The notes under the pieces: model-generated
The model's database searches: none
Told to the model about the DNA's origin: nothing
What the model saw: only the letters and a program-made list of their open reading frames with translations
NCBI RefSeq assembly: GCF_913776295.1
Contig: NZ_CAJYOJ010000013.1
Span: 1-64,000, forward strand
Length of the DNA stretch: 64,000 nt
Reading direction: 5' to 3'
DNA from: an uncultured Pedobacter sp.
GTDB taxonomy: Bacteria; Bacteroidota; Bacteroidia; Sphingobacteriales; Sphingobacteriaceae
Part shown: in pieces, positions 49,524-59,552 of the stretch
How the letters are laid out: the number at the start of each line of letters is the position of its first letter
How positions within the stretch are numbered: position 1 is the stretch's first letter
Position numbers and translations under genes: made by a program

Positions 49524-51566
49524 TTATTTGGCGAATTTTTCGTTAAACATTTTCTCCAGCGCAAACATTTCATCACGGAGCTTTGCAGCCTGTAAAAAGT
49601 CCATATCCTTTGCGGCTTTCTGCATATCCTTACGGGTGTTATCAATTGCCCTCTGCAGTTCTGCCTTACCCATATACTGTACAATTGGATCGGCGGCAAT
49701 ACTGATTTCAGCATTTTCCACATAGGCTTTTGCTTTATTATCACTTGCTTTTTGCGAGAAATCGAGTACTGAGGTCTGTTCTAAAATTGCTTCTCTCGAT
49801 TTGCCGACAGTTTTGGGTACAATTCCATTTTCAAGGTTATAGGCAATCTGTATATCCCTGCGCCTGTTGGTTTCGGAGATGGTTTTTTCCATACTTTCTG
49901 TAATGCCATCCGCATACATAATTACCCGGCCACGATCATTACGTGCAGCACGGCCGATGGTTTGGATGAGCGATTTTTCAGACCGCAAGAAACCTTCTTT
50001 ATCTGCATCTAAAATCGCTACCAGTGTAACTTCCGGCAAATCCAAACCTTCCCGTAAAAGGTTAATTCCTACCAAAACATCAAATTCGCCCAGGCGTAAA
50101 CCGCGCAGAATTTCTACCCTTTCTAAAGTTTTAATTTCGGAATGGATATACCTGGTTTTGATGTTTAAGCGATCGAGATATTTGGTCAACTCTTCAGCCA
50201 TACGTTTAGTTAACGTAGTGACCAATACCCGTCCGCCGTCTTTTATCGTAATATCTATTTCATCCAAAAGATCGTCAACCTGGTTAATGGCAGGCCTGAT
50301 CTCTATAACAGGATCCAACAACCCGGTTGGCCTGATTACCTGTTCTACGACCACCCCTTCTGATTTCTCCAGTTCATATTCTGCCGGAGTAGCACTTACA
50401 TAAATGGTTTGTGGCGCAAGGGCTTCGAACTCGTTAAAGTTTAAGGGCCTATTATCCAGTGCGGCCGGTAAACGGAATCCATATTCAACCAAAGATAATT
50501 TTCTTGACCGGTCTCCTCCGTACATGGCCCTGATCTGCGGAACGGTTACGTGGCTTTCGTCAATGACCATTAAATAATCATCAGGAAAATAATCCAGCAA
50601 ACAGAAAGGCCGCATCCCGGGCTGTCTCCCATCAAAGAAACGGGAATAATTTTCAATACCCGAACAATAACCCAATTCTTTCATCATTTCAATATCGAAA
50701 TTGGTCCGCTCTTCCAGTCTTTTGGCTTCCAGTAGATGCCGATCGGCAATTAACTGGTTTTTACGGATTTCCAGTTCTTCCTGTATCCCCCAAATGGATT
50801 GATTGAACCTGTCTTTTGGCGTTACAAAAAGGTTAGCTGGATAAATGGCCATATCTTCCAGTTTTTCGAGGGTTTTGCCCGAAACAGGATCAATGGCTGT
50901 AAGTTCCTCAATATCATCCCCAAAAAAAGAGATGCGGTAGGCATGATCCAGATAGGCAGGAAAAACATCAACAGTATCGCCTTTTACCCTAAATGTTCCC
51001 CGTTTAAAATCTGTTGTGGTTCTGGAATATAAAATTTCTACCAAACTATGCAAAAATGCATTTCTCGAAATCCGCAGCCCTACACCAAAGCGAAAAACCA
51101 TCCGGGAAAAATCTTCAGGATTACCCATACCATAAATGCAGGATATGGATGATACAACAATAACATCCCGTCTGCCACTCATTAAAGCTGAAGTGGTACG
51201 CAACCGAAGTTTTTCTATTTCCTCGTTTATACTCAGGTCTTTTTCGATATAGGTATTGCTCGAAGCAATAAAGGCTTCCGGCTGATAATAATCATAGTAG
51301 GAAACAAAGTAATTTACCGAATTTTCTGGAAAGAAGTTTTTAAACTCACCATAAAGCTGAGCAGCCAGGGTTTTATTGTGACTTAAAATTAAAGTGGGCT
51401 TTTGGGTCTGTTCAATTACATTGGCTATCGTAAATGTTTTTCCTGACCCGGTTACGCCCAGTAAGGTTTGATAATGTTCATTAGCGTTTACACCATCTAC
51501 CAGCTGTTGTATTGCATTGGGCTGGTCTCCGGTAGGTTTATATTCTGAAGTGATTTTAAATTTCAT
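49524..51566 (-). CDS. uvrB: excinuclease ABC subunit B
   Basis: TGDQPNAIQQLVDGV, LLGVTGSGKTFTIANVI, YYDYYQPEAF, C-terminal UVR motif. Confidence 0.98.
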   Translation of the reverse strand: MKFKITSEYKPTGDQPNAIQQLVDGVNANEHYQTLLGVTGSGKTFTIANVIEQTQKPTLILSHNKTLAAQLYGEFKNFFPENSVNYFVSYYDYYQPEAFIASSNTYIEKDLSINEEIEKLRLRTTSALMSGRRDVIVVSSISCIYGMGNPEDFSRMVFRFGVGLRISRNAFLHSLVEILYSRTTTDFKRGTFRVKGDTVDVFPAYLDHAYRISFFGDDIEELTAIDPVSGKTLEKLEDMAIYPANLFVTPKDRFNQSIWGIQEELEIRKNQLIADRHLLEAKRLEERTNFDIEMMKELGYCSGIENYSRFFDGRQPGMRPFCLLDYFPDDYLMVIDESHVTVPQIRAMYGGDRSRKLSLVEYGFRLPAALDNRPLNFNEFEALAPQTIYVSATPAEYELEKSEGVVVEQVIRPTGLLDPVIEIRPAINQVDDLLDEIDITIKDGGRVLVTTLTKRMAEELTKYLDRLNIKTRYIHSEIKTLERVEILRGLRLGEFDVLVGINLLREGLDLPEVTLVAILDADKEGFLRSEKSLIQTIGRAARNDRGRVIMYADGITESMEKTISETNRRRDIQIAYNLENGIVPKTVGKSREAILEQTSVLDFSQKASDNKAKAYVENAEISIAADPIVQYMGKAELQRAIDNTRKDMQKAAKDMDFLQAAKLRDEMFALEKMFNEKFAK

Positions 51567-51701
51567 GAGTATATCAAATATACGATTTAGGGTTAAACAG
51601 TAAAACAGGCGAAAGTCAAGAAAGTTGGAGATTGATCAATTTACAACCCTTAACTAATTCGACAAAAACTATAATATCGATTTAAAGCGCCTAAACAAGT
51701 T

Positions 51702-51746
51702 CAAACCTAGTAAACCGAAAGTTTAATTTTCGATTTACTAGGTTTG
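51702..51746. promoter_or_regulatory. 19-bp-arm inverted repeat overlapping the DUF4143 ATPase promoter
   Basis: caaacctagtaaaccgaaa / tttcgatttactaggtttg (one mismatch), 7-nt loop; TATATTTG box at 51751-51758. Confidence 0.75.
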
Positions 51747-51761
51747 TACCTATATTTGTGA

Positions 51762-52922
51762 ATGTTAATTATCAGAAATCTTGCAACCCAGTTAAGAAAC
51801 AGACTTAAAAAATCTCCTGCTATTGCTATTCTTGGGCCACGACAAGTTGGAAAAACGACATTGGCAAAAGATTTAAGCCATGATTACGTCTACCTTGATA
51901 TGGAAAATCCAAGGGACGTTGCTAAACTACAGGATGCTTACACTTTTCTCGAAAGCCTCCAAGATCATACAGTAATTATTGATGAGGTACAGTTATTACC
52001 TTCATTATTTTCTTTATTACGCCCATTGATTGATGCTAAAAGAACCCCGGGGAGATTTATTTTGTTAGGCTCTGCTTCACCGGAATTGGTCAAAGGAGTT
52101 TCTGAAACACTTGCTGGTAGAATTTCTTATCATGAATTATGTCCCATCGGACTAACTGAACTACCGGATAACATAGATTTCGAACAACACTGGTTTCGGG
52201 GCGGATTTCCAGAATCCCTACTATCAGAAAACGACTCGATTAGTAAAGAGTGGATTGATGATTTTATTGTAAGTTATGTAGAAAGAGATTTAGCCAAGAT
52301 GTTTGGTGTAGATTTAGCCCCTATGCTACTTAGGAACTTCTGGAGTATGCTTGCCCATTTAAATGGAAATTTATTTAATGGCGAATCTTTTGCGAGATCA
52401 CTAGGCGTTAGCGCGCCCACCGTAAACCGTTATTTAGATTTTTTAGAGGGAGGTTTTTTGATCAGACGATTACAGCCATGGTTTGTTAACGCAAAAAAAC
52501 GGTTAATTAAGTCGCCTAAAACATATATAAGGGATACGGGAATTCTTCATCGCCTATTAAATATTCCAGGTTATAGCGATCTTTTTGGCCACCCTGCCGT
52601 GGGCGCATCCTGGGAAGGATATGTCATTGAACAGATTTATCAAACGAAAGCCAAACAGATTGATCTTTTCTTTTACCGGACACAAACCGGAGCAGAATGT
52701 GATCTAATCCTCGTTCAGGGCATTACACCAATAGTCTGTATTGAAATTAAACTGTCGAATGCGCCTTCAGTATCAAAAGGCTTTATCAGCTGTATAAAGG
52801 ATCTGGAGCCGAAGTATAAATACATCATTACGCCAAAAAGCGAAACTTACCCGTCATCAAATGATATAATAGTAACCAACCTGAAAAATTTTCTGTTGAA
52901 TATCTTGCCTCAGATTCAATAA
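51762..52922 (+). CDS. AAA-family ATPase with C-terminal DUF4143 (PD-(D/E)XK-like) domain
   Basis: Walker A LGPRQVGKTTLA, Walker B TVIIDEVQLLP, C-terminal GAECDLILVQ...CIEIKLS. Confidence 0.92.
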   Translation: MLIIRNLATQLRNRLKKSPAIAILGPRQVGKTTLAKDLSHDYVYLDMENPRDVAKLQDAYTFLESLQDHTVIIDEVQLLPSLFSLLRPLIDAKRTPGRFILLGSASPELVKGVSETLAGRISYHELCPIGLTELPDNIDFEQHWFRGGFPESLLSENDSISKEWIDDFIVSYVERDLAKMFGVDLAPMLLRNFWSMLAHLNGNLFNGESFARSLGVSAPTVNRYLDFLEGGFLIRRLQPWFVNAKKRLIKSPKTYIRDTGILHRLLNIPGYSDLFGHPAVGASWEGYVIEQIYQTKAKQIDLFFYRTQTGAECDLILVQGITPIVCIEIKLSNAPSVSKGFISCIKDLEPKYKYIITPKSETYPSSNDIIVTNLKNFLLNILPQIQ

Positions 52923-52923
52923 G

Positions 52924-52955
52924 AAACTCCCCGCCGAATGTTCAACGGGGAGTTT
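52924..52955. terminator. bidirectional-type terminator hairpin
   Basis: aaactccccg...cggggagttt between convergent genes. Confidence 0.75.
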
Positions 52956-52976
52956 GATAAGTTTCTTTATCCTAAA

Positions 52977-53011
52977 GCTTTAAGATTCCCGATCAAGTTG
53001 GGAATGACGAT
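52977..53011 (+). repeat. 35-bp dispersed repeat, copy 2
   Basis: gctttaagattcccgatcaagttgggaatgacgat; one mismatch to 37855-37889. Confidence 0.85.
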
Positions 53012-53029
53012 CGGTTAAATCATGATACA

Positions 53030-55402
53030 TTATTTCCCAGTAGCAGCCTGCATTGGGTTTTTACCAACTGATTGGCCTCTTACGGCGCCACCAGCTTTTG
53101 CCTTATATACTTTGAACTTACTTTCTTTTGCCTTACCGCCCCAGGTATTGTTAGCAGTGTCAATATCTGCGGTTTCGCGTAACGGATCAATTAAAATTGA
53201 TGCCACTTCTTTGTTTTTAACATAGAATTTAGAAGTTTTAAGTTCATTGTGTCTCCAGATTTGTGCAGGGATACGGTCTATTTCTTTTGTTCCATCTTTA
53301 TAAGTAAATTCTACAATGATTGGCATCACCAAACCACCTTTATTGCTAAAGCTCAATTCGTATAAAAACTGGTTGGCATATTTACTTTGATCGGCCTCTG
53401 CAACGGGTTCCACAGGTGGTGTCATATCCATTTTCGTTGCTACAGTGGTATCAACAGTTACCAGACCTCTATCGTATTTATAATAAAAATCCTGAGCCGC
53501 TGTATTTTTATCTACATAGAAGCTGATTTTTTTGTCTTCGCGGTTTCTGATTTTAGAAATATCCTCAAAAGCATTTACGGCAGGCCTATCAATTTTCACC
53601 ATTCTTGCCCTGGCAGCAGGAACTTCTTTAGGAAAATCAGCTTTTGCAAATTTCACGCTATCTAAAGATATATCGCACGGATCAGTTCCGTAAAACCATC
53701 CTCTCCAAAACCAATCCAAATCTTCGCCACTGGCATCTTCCATGGTACGGAAAAGATCAGCAGGTTGAGGGTGTTTAAAGGCCCATCTTCTCGAATATTC
53801 CTTAAATGCATAATCGAAAAGTTCTCTGCCCATAATCGTTTCGCGGAGAATGTTTAATCCCGTAGCCGGTTTGGAATAGGCGTTTGGACCAAAACGTGCG
53901 ATATTTTCAGAATTGGTCATAATGGGCTCCAGCTCATCTTTGGGCAGTTTCATGTAATCAACAATGGTGTAGGCAGGTCCTTTTTTACTTGGAAACTTAT
54001 TATCCCACAGTTCTTCGGTTAAGTACTCTACAAAAGAATTTAGTCCTTCATCCATCCAGGTCCACTGGCGCTCGTCGCTATTTACAATCATTGGAAAAAA
54101 GTTATGCCCAACTTCATGAATAATTACCCCTAACATGCCGTTTTTTGTGCTTTCGCTATAGGTACCATCTGCATCAGTACGGCCATAATTAAAACAGATC
54201 ATCGGATATTCCATTCCATTTGCGGCTTCGATACTTTGTGCAACGGGATAAGGATACGGGATGGTGAAATCTGAATAGGTTTTAATGGTATGTGCCACTG
54301 CACGTGTAGAAAATTTACTGTATAGGTTGTAAGCTTCTTTTCCATAAAAACTCATACACATTACAGTGTTGTTATTGGCCTGAATTTTTTGAGGCATGGC
54401 ATCCCAGATAAATTTACGGGAAGAGGTCCAGGCAAAATCGCGGACATTGTTTGCATTAAAAACCCAGGTTTTTTTAGCTGTAGACTTTTTGGTTTCTGCC
54501 AGTTTAGCTTCAGCCAAAGTTTGAATTTCTATAGGTGCCGCAGCCGTTTTTGCAGCATTATACCGGCTTAACTGTGTTGGGCTTAACACAGCACTATAAT
54601 TAATACACTCTCCGGTTGAACCCACCAGGTGGTCTGCCGGAACAGTCATTTGCACCTTAAAATCGCCAAAAGTTAAGGCAAATTCACCTCTACCTGTAAA
54701 CTGATGGTTCTGCCACCCCTGAAAATCGCTGTATACACATAAACGTGGGTACCACTGGGTCATGGTAAACAGGTAGTTTCCATCCCCTGGAAAAAACTCA
54801 TAACCACCGCGACCTCCAACACTCATCCTGTCGGATATTTTATAGTTCCAATTGATGTTGAAGATGAATTTCTGCCCGGTTTTTAACGCTACCGGCAAAT
54901 CAATTCTCATCATGGTTTTGTTAACCGTATAAGGCAGGCTTTTGCCGGCCGCATCCGTTAATTTGGTAATATTGATGCCATAGCCATTGTTGCCTGTTGC
55001 ACTTAACTGATCTAAAGTTTTGGTGGTGCCTACTGCGGGCATTTTTGTCGCATCCTGGTAGTTTGCGTTTTTGTCTGTGCTATGCTCATTCTCATCAAGC
55101 TGCAGCCAGATATAAGTTAAAGGGTCAGGAGAGTTGTTGGTATAGGTGATGGTTTCAGCGCCTGTTAACAACAGATTTTTTTCATCCAGCTCACATTTGA
55201 TATTATAATCGGCACGCTGCTGCCAATATTTTACACCAGGCGCCCCACTGGCGGTACGCTGTTCGTTTGGGGTAGGTAAAATAGTACCCAGCTGCTCAAA
55301 CTTATTCCCATGGTTACTGCCAGGGTTATTCTGAATATTCTGAGCGATAGCCAAACTTCCGGAGAAGAAGAGCAGGCCGGTTAAAATAAATAGTTTATTC
55401 AT
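53030..55402 (-). CDS. M1 family metallopeptidase
   Basis: HEVGHNFFPMIVNSDERQWTWMDEGLNSFVEYLTE (HExxH-x18-E). Confidence 0.93.
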   Translation of the reverse strand: MNKLFILTGLLFFSGSLAIAQNIQNNPGSNHGNKFEQLGTILPTPNEQRTASGAPGVKYWQQRADYNIKCELDEKNLLLTGAETITYTNNSPDPLTYIWLQLDENEHSTDKNANYQDATKMPAVGTTKTLDQLSATGNNGYGINITKLTDAAGKSLPYTVNKTMMRIDLPVALKTGQKFIFNINWNYKISDRMSVGGRGGYEFFPGDGNYLFTMTQWYPRLCVYSDFQGWQNHQFTGRGEFALTFGDFKVQMTVPADHLVGSTGECINYSAVLSPTQLSRYNAAKTAAAPIEIQTLAEAKLAETKKSTAKKTWVFNANNVRDFAWTSSRKFIWDAMPQKIQANNNTVMCMSFYGKEAYNLYSKFSTRAVAHTIKTYSDFTIPYPYPVAQSIEAANGMEYPMICFNYGRTDADGTYSESTKNGMLGVIIHEVGHNFFPMIVNSDERQWTWMDEGLNSFVEYLTEELWDNKFPSKKGPAYTIVDYMKLPKDELEPIMTNSENIARFGPNAYSKPATGLNILRETIMGRELFDYAFKEYSRRWAFKHPQPADLFRTMEDASGEDLDWFWRGWFYGTDPCDISLDSVKFAKADFPKEVPAARARMVKIDRPAVNAFEDISKIRNREDKKISFYVDKNTAAQDFYYKYDRGLVTVDTTVATKMDMTPPVEPVAEADQSKYANQFLYELSFSNKGGLVMPIIVEFTYKDGTKEIDRIPAQIWRHNELKTSKFYVKNKEVASILIDPLRETADIDTANNTWGGKAKESKFKVYKAKAGGAVRGQSVGKNPMQAATGK

Positions 55403-55413
55403 TGTATATTTAA

Positions 55414-55998
55414 TTAAAAAGGAATTCGTTCTAAAGCCATTTTTAAAGCCAGACTAAATACGGCTGCTGATATAAATAAAACCCAACTTATACGTTTTAT
55501 GCGGGTATAATTGAAAATTAAATAGGTAATTAAAAGAATAATAATCACCATAAAAACCTGCCCGGCCTCCAAGCCTATGTTAAAACCGAACAACCCCCAG
55601 CCAATCTGCTGATCTTTGGCCAACATGATCCTGATGGAATTTGCAAAGCCCATTCCATGGATAAGCCCGAAACCTAATGCCAAAAAGTAATTGATCTTGA
55701 TTGATTTTAAAGAAAAATTTTTCCTGAACAAATTGCTGATTGCCGTAATGACGATGGTACAGGGAATCAGGAATTCTACCCATTTACTATCAAACCTGAT
55801 AATATCCAACACGCTTAAAAGTAAGGTAAATGAGTGGCCGATGGTAAAGGCCGTAACCAATATAAGCACCTGCTTTAAATTCACATAGCTATAAATAGCC
55901 ACCAGGGCTAAAACAAATAGCTGGTGATCTAAAGCATCCGCACTGATAATGTGCGCCCACCCCAATTTAAAATAAAAGATAACATCTTGTAAGGGCAT
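55414..55998 (-). CDS. HupE/UreJ family membrane protein
   Basis: GWAHIISADALDHQLFVLALVAIY, TAFTIGHSFTL, FGLIHGMGFAN, FNIGLEAGQ. Confidence 0.88.
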   Translation of the reverse strand: MPLQDVIFYFKLGWAHIISADALDHQLFVLALVAIYSYVNLKQVLILVTAFTIGHSFTLLLSVLDIIRFDSKWVEFLIPCTIVITAISNLFRKNFSLKSIKINYFLALGFGLIHGMGFANSIRIMLAKDQQIGWGLFGFNIGLEAGQVFMVIIILLITYLIFNYTRIKRISWVLFISAAVFSLALKMALERIPF

Positions 55999-56183
55999 TG
56001 AATAACAAGCTAACTATTGGAAATAAAATAGTTTACAACAGTTAAAATTATATTTTTAATTATAAAACGCCAAATATCCTTCAAATAAAAGCATAAATAC
56101 TAAATTTGTTACTGTTTTGGCTATTTACACCCATAATTTGATTGGCTTTAAGTATAACTTTGCCTTTTCCTAACAAAAACCCG

Positions 56184-56690
56184 ATGCGTAAATTAAAATA
56201 TATCCTGCTGTTTTTGGGCTGTGCTTTTTTTTCTGTTAAGGCGGGAACAAAACATCCCTTACATGTAAGCACAACTGAAGTTAGCTTTAATGCAAAGGAT
56301 AAAACATTAGAAGTAAGCTGTAAAATCTTTTCAGACGATTTTGAGGCTATTTTGGCCAGATTATACAAACAAAAAATCGATCTGAGCAATCCAAATTTAA
56401 AGAACGCTATGGATGAACTGGTAAAAAAGTACCTGCTTGCTCATTTACAGCTAAAAGCCAATGGCAAAACCGTTGCCATGAACTACATTGGGTTCGAGAT
56501 CGATCATGAAGCCACCAATATTTACCTGGAAGTTGAAAAAGTGGCTACCTTAAAATCGGTTGAAGTTAATGACAGCATTTTATACGATATGTTCGATGAT
56601 CAAATGAGTATAGTTCATGTGGTGAAGGGCAACAACCGTAAAAGCACTAAAATCCTTTATCCCCAAAAGAAATTCACGGCAAACTTTTAA
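56184..56690 (+). CDS. DUF6702-like secreted protein
   Basis: Signal peptide MRKLKYILLFLGCAFFSVKAGTKHPLHVSTTEVSFNAKDKTLEVSCKIF; start moved to internal Met. Confidence 0.75.
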   Translation: MRKLKYILLFLGCAFFSVKAGTKHPLHVSTTEVSFNAKDKTLEVSCKIFSDDFEAILARLYKQKIDLSNPNLKNAMDELVKKYLLAHLQLKANGKTVAMNYIGFEIDHEATNIYLEVEKVATLKSVEVNDSILYDMFDDQMSIVHVVKGNNRKSTKILYPQKKFTANF

Positions 56691-56824
56691 CTGTCATTTT
56701 TGTATTAGGTAATGGTTTGGTGTTAAATTACCGTTAATTTTAATGGTCAATATTTTTAGGTTAATATTTGGCTAAGATATATTCTTGTACTCTTTTTTTA
56801 AATACCGCGTTGTTAAAATAAGTT

Positions 56825-58093
56825 ATGCAGCTAATCATCTTCTCCAACATATTAACGCCCCGGATTAAATATATCTTCAATTTTATTTTTAAAGATATTC
56901 TTAAAGCAGAAATAGAATTTACAGGCAATAGCCAGCATTTTTTGCAGAGCGAACACATCAAAATCAGTTATGGCGATGAGCCTTTGGGCGAAGAAATTTT
57001 CTTTAAAAGCACACCATTGCTTTTCTCCAATAAATTAGAAGATATTAAACTCAAAACCATACCATTTGGGGAATATCAGGTACCTTTTCCGGTTGATCGG
57101 TCTGCTTTACCTTTCGATGTTTTTGCGGCCTCCTTTTTTATGATCAGCCGGTACGAAGAATACCTTCATCAGCAAAACACGGAAGAAGCCTTTAAGGCAT
57201 CCAAAAGTTATCAGCATAAATGGCGGATGCTGGATAAGCCGATTATAGATGAGTGGGCATTGATGATTAAAAGTCTCATCAAAAAGAAACACCCCAACTT
57301 CAAATTTCAGGAGAAGAAATTTCATCACCAGCCTACCATCCATTTTAGTATGTTAACCCATTTGCCAGAGGGTTTCTTAAATAAGACCAAATTTATTTTC
57401 AGCACTTTATTTAAAAAAGAGAATAATTACCTGAGTTCGAAATTTGACAGGTTAATGGGAATTGGCATCAATAACGAACAAGTACTTGAAGAAGTAAAAG
57501 AAATCTTGGTTTCAAAAAAAAGTAATCCGCTTTATTTTGTCGATTTTCCTGATGTTCCGGTTAATTTTTTCAAGATAGATCATATATCTAAAGCCTTGAG
57601 CAATCAATCGGTAGGTTTGTTAAGTCCATGCACCAGTAGCCAGCAAAAGATGGCTGAAATTAAAGAAGGCTTGGTAAAGCTCAAAAAAATACATCCAGAT
57701 CTCATTAAGTTGACCGCCCAACAGCTGGATGCATTAAAATTCCCGGTATGTTATTTAAATATGCTTAATTCAGGAATTAGCGCCGATTATTCGATGGGTT
57801 ATAGCCATGTAACAGGATTTAGGGCAGGTACGTGTACTCCGTTCAACTGGTATGATCTGCAGCTGGAGAAAGTTACACCGTTGATGATTAACCCTTATTG
57901 TTTAACCGACCACAGCCTTCAGTTTTTAACCCGAGAAGAGGCCGTAAAAGAAGTATATCACTACATTGATGCGGTTAAGGTAGTAAACGGGTCCCTTTAC
58001 AGCAGTTGGAGCCTGAAAAGTCTGTCAGGCCATCCCAAATACAAGAAATTAAAATTACTCTTCGAAGAAAGCCTGCGTTATGCAGCGAATTGA
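56825..58093 (+). CDS. polysaccharide-deacetylase-family-like protein (DUF7033 type), probably catalytically degenerate
   Basis: PFDVFAASFFMISRYEEYL N-terminal domain; MGYSHVTGFRAGTCTPFNWYDLQLEKVTPLMINPY C-terminal motif; expected Asp/His metal motifs not visible. Confidence 0.75.
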   Translation: MQLIIFSNILTPRIKYIFNFIFKDILKAEIEFTGNSQHFLQSEHIKISYGDEPLGEEIFFKSTPLLFSNKLEDIKLKTIPFGEYQVPFPVDRSALPFDVFAASFFMISRYEEYLHQQNTEEAFKASKSYQHKWRMLDKPIIDEWALMIKSLIKKKHPNFKFQEKKFHHQPTIHFSMLTHLPEGFLNKTKFIFSTLFKKENNYLSSKFDRLMGIGINNEQVLEEVKEILVSKKSNPLYFVDFPDVPVNFFKIDHISKALSNQSVGLLSPCTSSQQKMAEIKEGLVKLKKIHPDLIKLTAQQLDALKFPVCYLNMLNSGISADYSMGYSHVTGFRAGTCTPFNWYDLQLEKVTPLMINPYCLTDHSLQFLTREEAVKEVYHYIDAVKVVNGSLYSSWSLKSLSGHPKYKKLKLLFEESLRYAAN

Positions 58094-58178
58094 TTTTAAC
58101 TGACCTTATTCCGCTTAGAATTGCTAAATTTAATGATTGAACCCATTGTTGCAACCATAATATTCCAAAAACAAAATC

Positions 58179-58823
58179 ATGATTTTTGATATCAGCAAGA
58201 CAAAATCTATTGCTAATACCTTCATAGCCGAACTCCGGGATGAACATATCCAAAAAGATGCTATGCGTTTCCGCAAAAATATGGAGCGGCTGGGCGAATT
58301 TTTTGCCTACGAGATCAGCAAATCATTAAAATATGTGGCCCGGGAAACCGTAACGCCATTAGGGGTATCTTCTTGCGAAGTGTTGAGCGAACAACCCGTT
58401 CTGGCTACCATACTCAGGGCAGGGCTTCCACTCCAGCAAGGCCTGCTCAATATCTTCGATAAAGCTGAATGCTGCTTTATTTCTGCTTACCGCAAGGCAA
58501 ATAAAGGAGGTGATTTTATTATTCAGATGGATTACATTTCTACTCCGGATTTAGAAGGAAAAGTTTTGATTATGGCCGACCCGATGCTGGCCACCGGACA
58601 AAGCATGGTGATGTGCTGTAAAGAGCTGATTAACCGCTACAAAATTGCCGAGCTTCATATCGTTGCGGCAATAGCGAGTGCAGAAGGTGTTGCGCATGTA
58701 CGTGCCAACCTGCCTAAAGCCAAACTTTGGCTCGGGGCAATAGATCAGGAAATGACCAGTAAATCTTACATTGTACCGGGCCTTGGCGATGCGGGCGATT
58801 TAGCTTATGGAGAAAAGGTTTAG
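58179..58823 (+). CDS. upp: uracil phosphoribosyltransferase
   Basis: TILRAGLPLQQGLLNIFDKAECCFISAYR, VLIMADPMLATGQSMV, PGLGDAGDLAYG. Confidence 0.95.
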   Translation: MIFDISKTKSIANTFIAELRDEHIQKDAMRFRKNMERLGEFFAYEISKSLKYVARETVTPLGVSSCEVLSEQPVLATILRAGLPLQQGLLNIFDKAECCFISAYRKANKGGDFIIQMDYISTPDLEGKVLIMADPMLATGQSMVMCCKELINRYKIAELHIVAAIASAEGVAHVRANLPKAKLWLGAIDQEMTSKSYIVPGLGDAGDLAYGEKV

Positions 58824-58875
58824 GTTAGTCCTCAGTCTGGAGTCTTTAGTCCGGAGTCTGTAACGTTTAATATAA

Positions 58876-59205
58876 ATGAATATCCTCTTTGTATGCAGCA
58901 GAAATAAGTGGCGTAGCGCAACTGCCGAAACCATGTATAAAAATCACCCCGGGCAACAGGTGCGATCAGCCGGAACCGAACCATCAGCAAGGATTAAAAT
59001 CAATGCAAAAATGATTGAATGGGCTGATGTGATTTTTGTGATGGAAAAAAAACACAAACAAAGAATAACGGATCGTTTCCCTCAGGAAGTTTATGAAAAA
59101 GAAATAATCATCTTGGATATCCCTGACGATTATCAATACATGGATAAGGAGCTTATCGAAGAAATTGATTCAAAAGTTGCGCCCTACCTATCCGAACGTG
59201 GATAA
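58876..59205 (+). CDS. short low-molecular-weight protein tyrosine phosphatase-like protein
   Basis: MNILFVCSRNKWRSATAE, intact C-x5-R; 109 aa. Confidence 0.85.
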   Translation: MNILFVCSRNKWRSATAETMYKNHPGQQVRSAGTEPSARIKINAKMIEWADVIFVMEKKHKQRITDRFPQEVYEKEIIILDIPDDYQYMDKELIEEIDSKVAPYLSERG

Positions 59206-59242
59206 ATGTCCTACCAGGGTTATCGCACCTAATTTCATTATC

Positions 59243-59497
59243 CTGTAGGTTGGTGCCGCACCGACCGAAATAGATTTTAGGAAATGAGCATGCAGTATTG
59301 CTTGGCGGCGTGCAGCCCCGCTTTTCGCTTTACTCCGTTTCACTTTGTGTTCGCTTTAATCCGGGTTTAGCAACAAAGGCTTCTGCACCCAACACCCCGA
59401 AAATGAAATGCAGGTGTAGCCATCTAGCCCCGGTTGCAGCGGTACCCTGCAGCAACGAGGAACGAGGCAGCGAAGCGTAAAAGCGGAAGACGGGAGG
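59243..59497. repeat. intergenic repeat, copy A (including the taGCCCCGGTTGCAGCGG...AAAAGCGGAAGACGGGA tail)
   Basis: Shares gagcatgca, agccccgcttttcgctttact, cgggttta, gcttctgca with 59553-59690. Confidence 0.75.
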
Positions 59498-59552
59498 AAA
59501 CCCAGTGTTTTGTACTAAACCTGCGCTCCTTTCAATAAGAATATAATACTAT

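Noticed and set aside
59298-59480. 60-aa plus-strand ORF
   Set aside because: Lies entirely inside intergenic repeat copy A.
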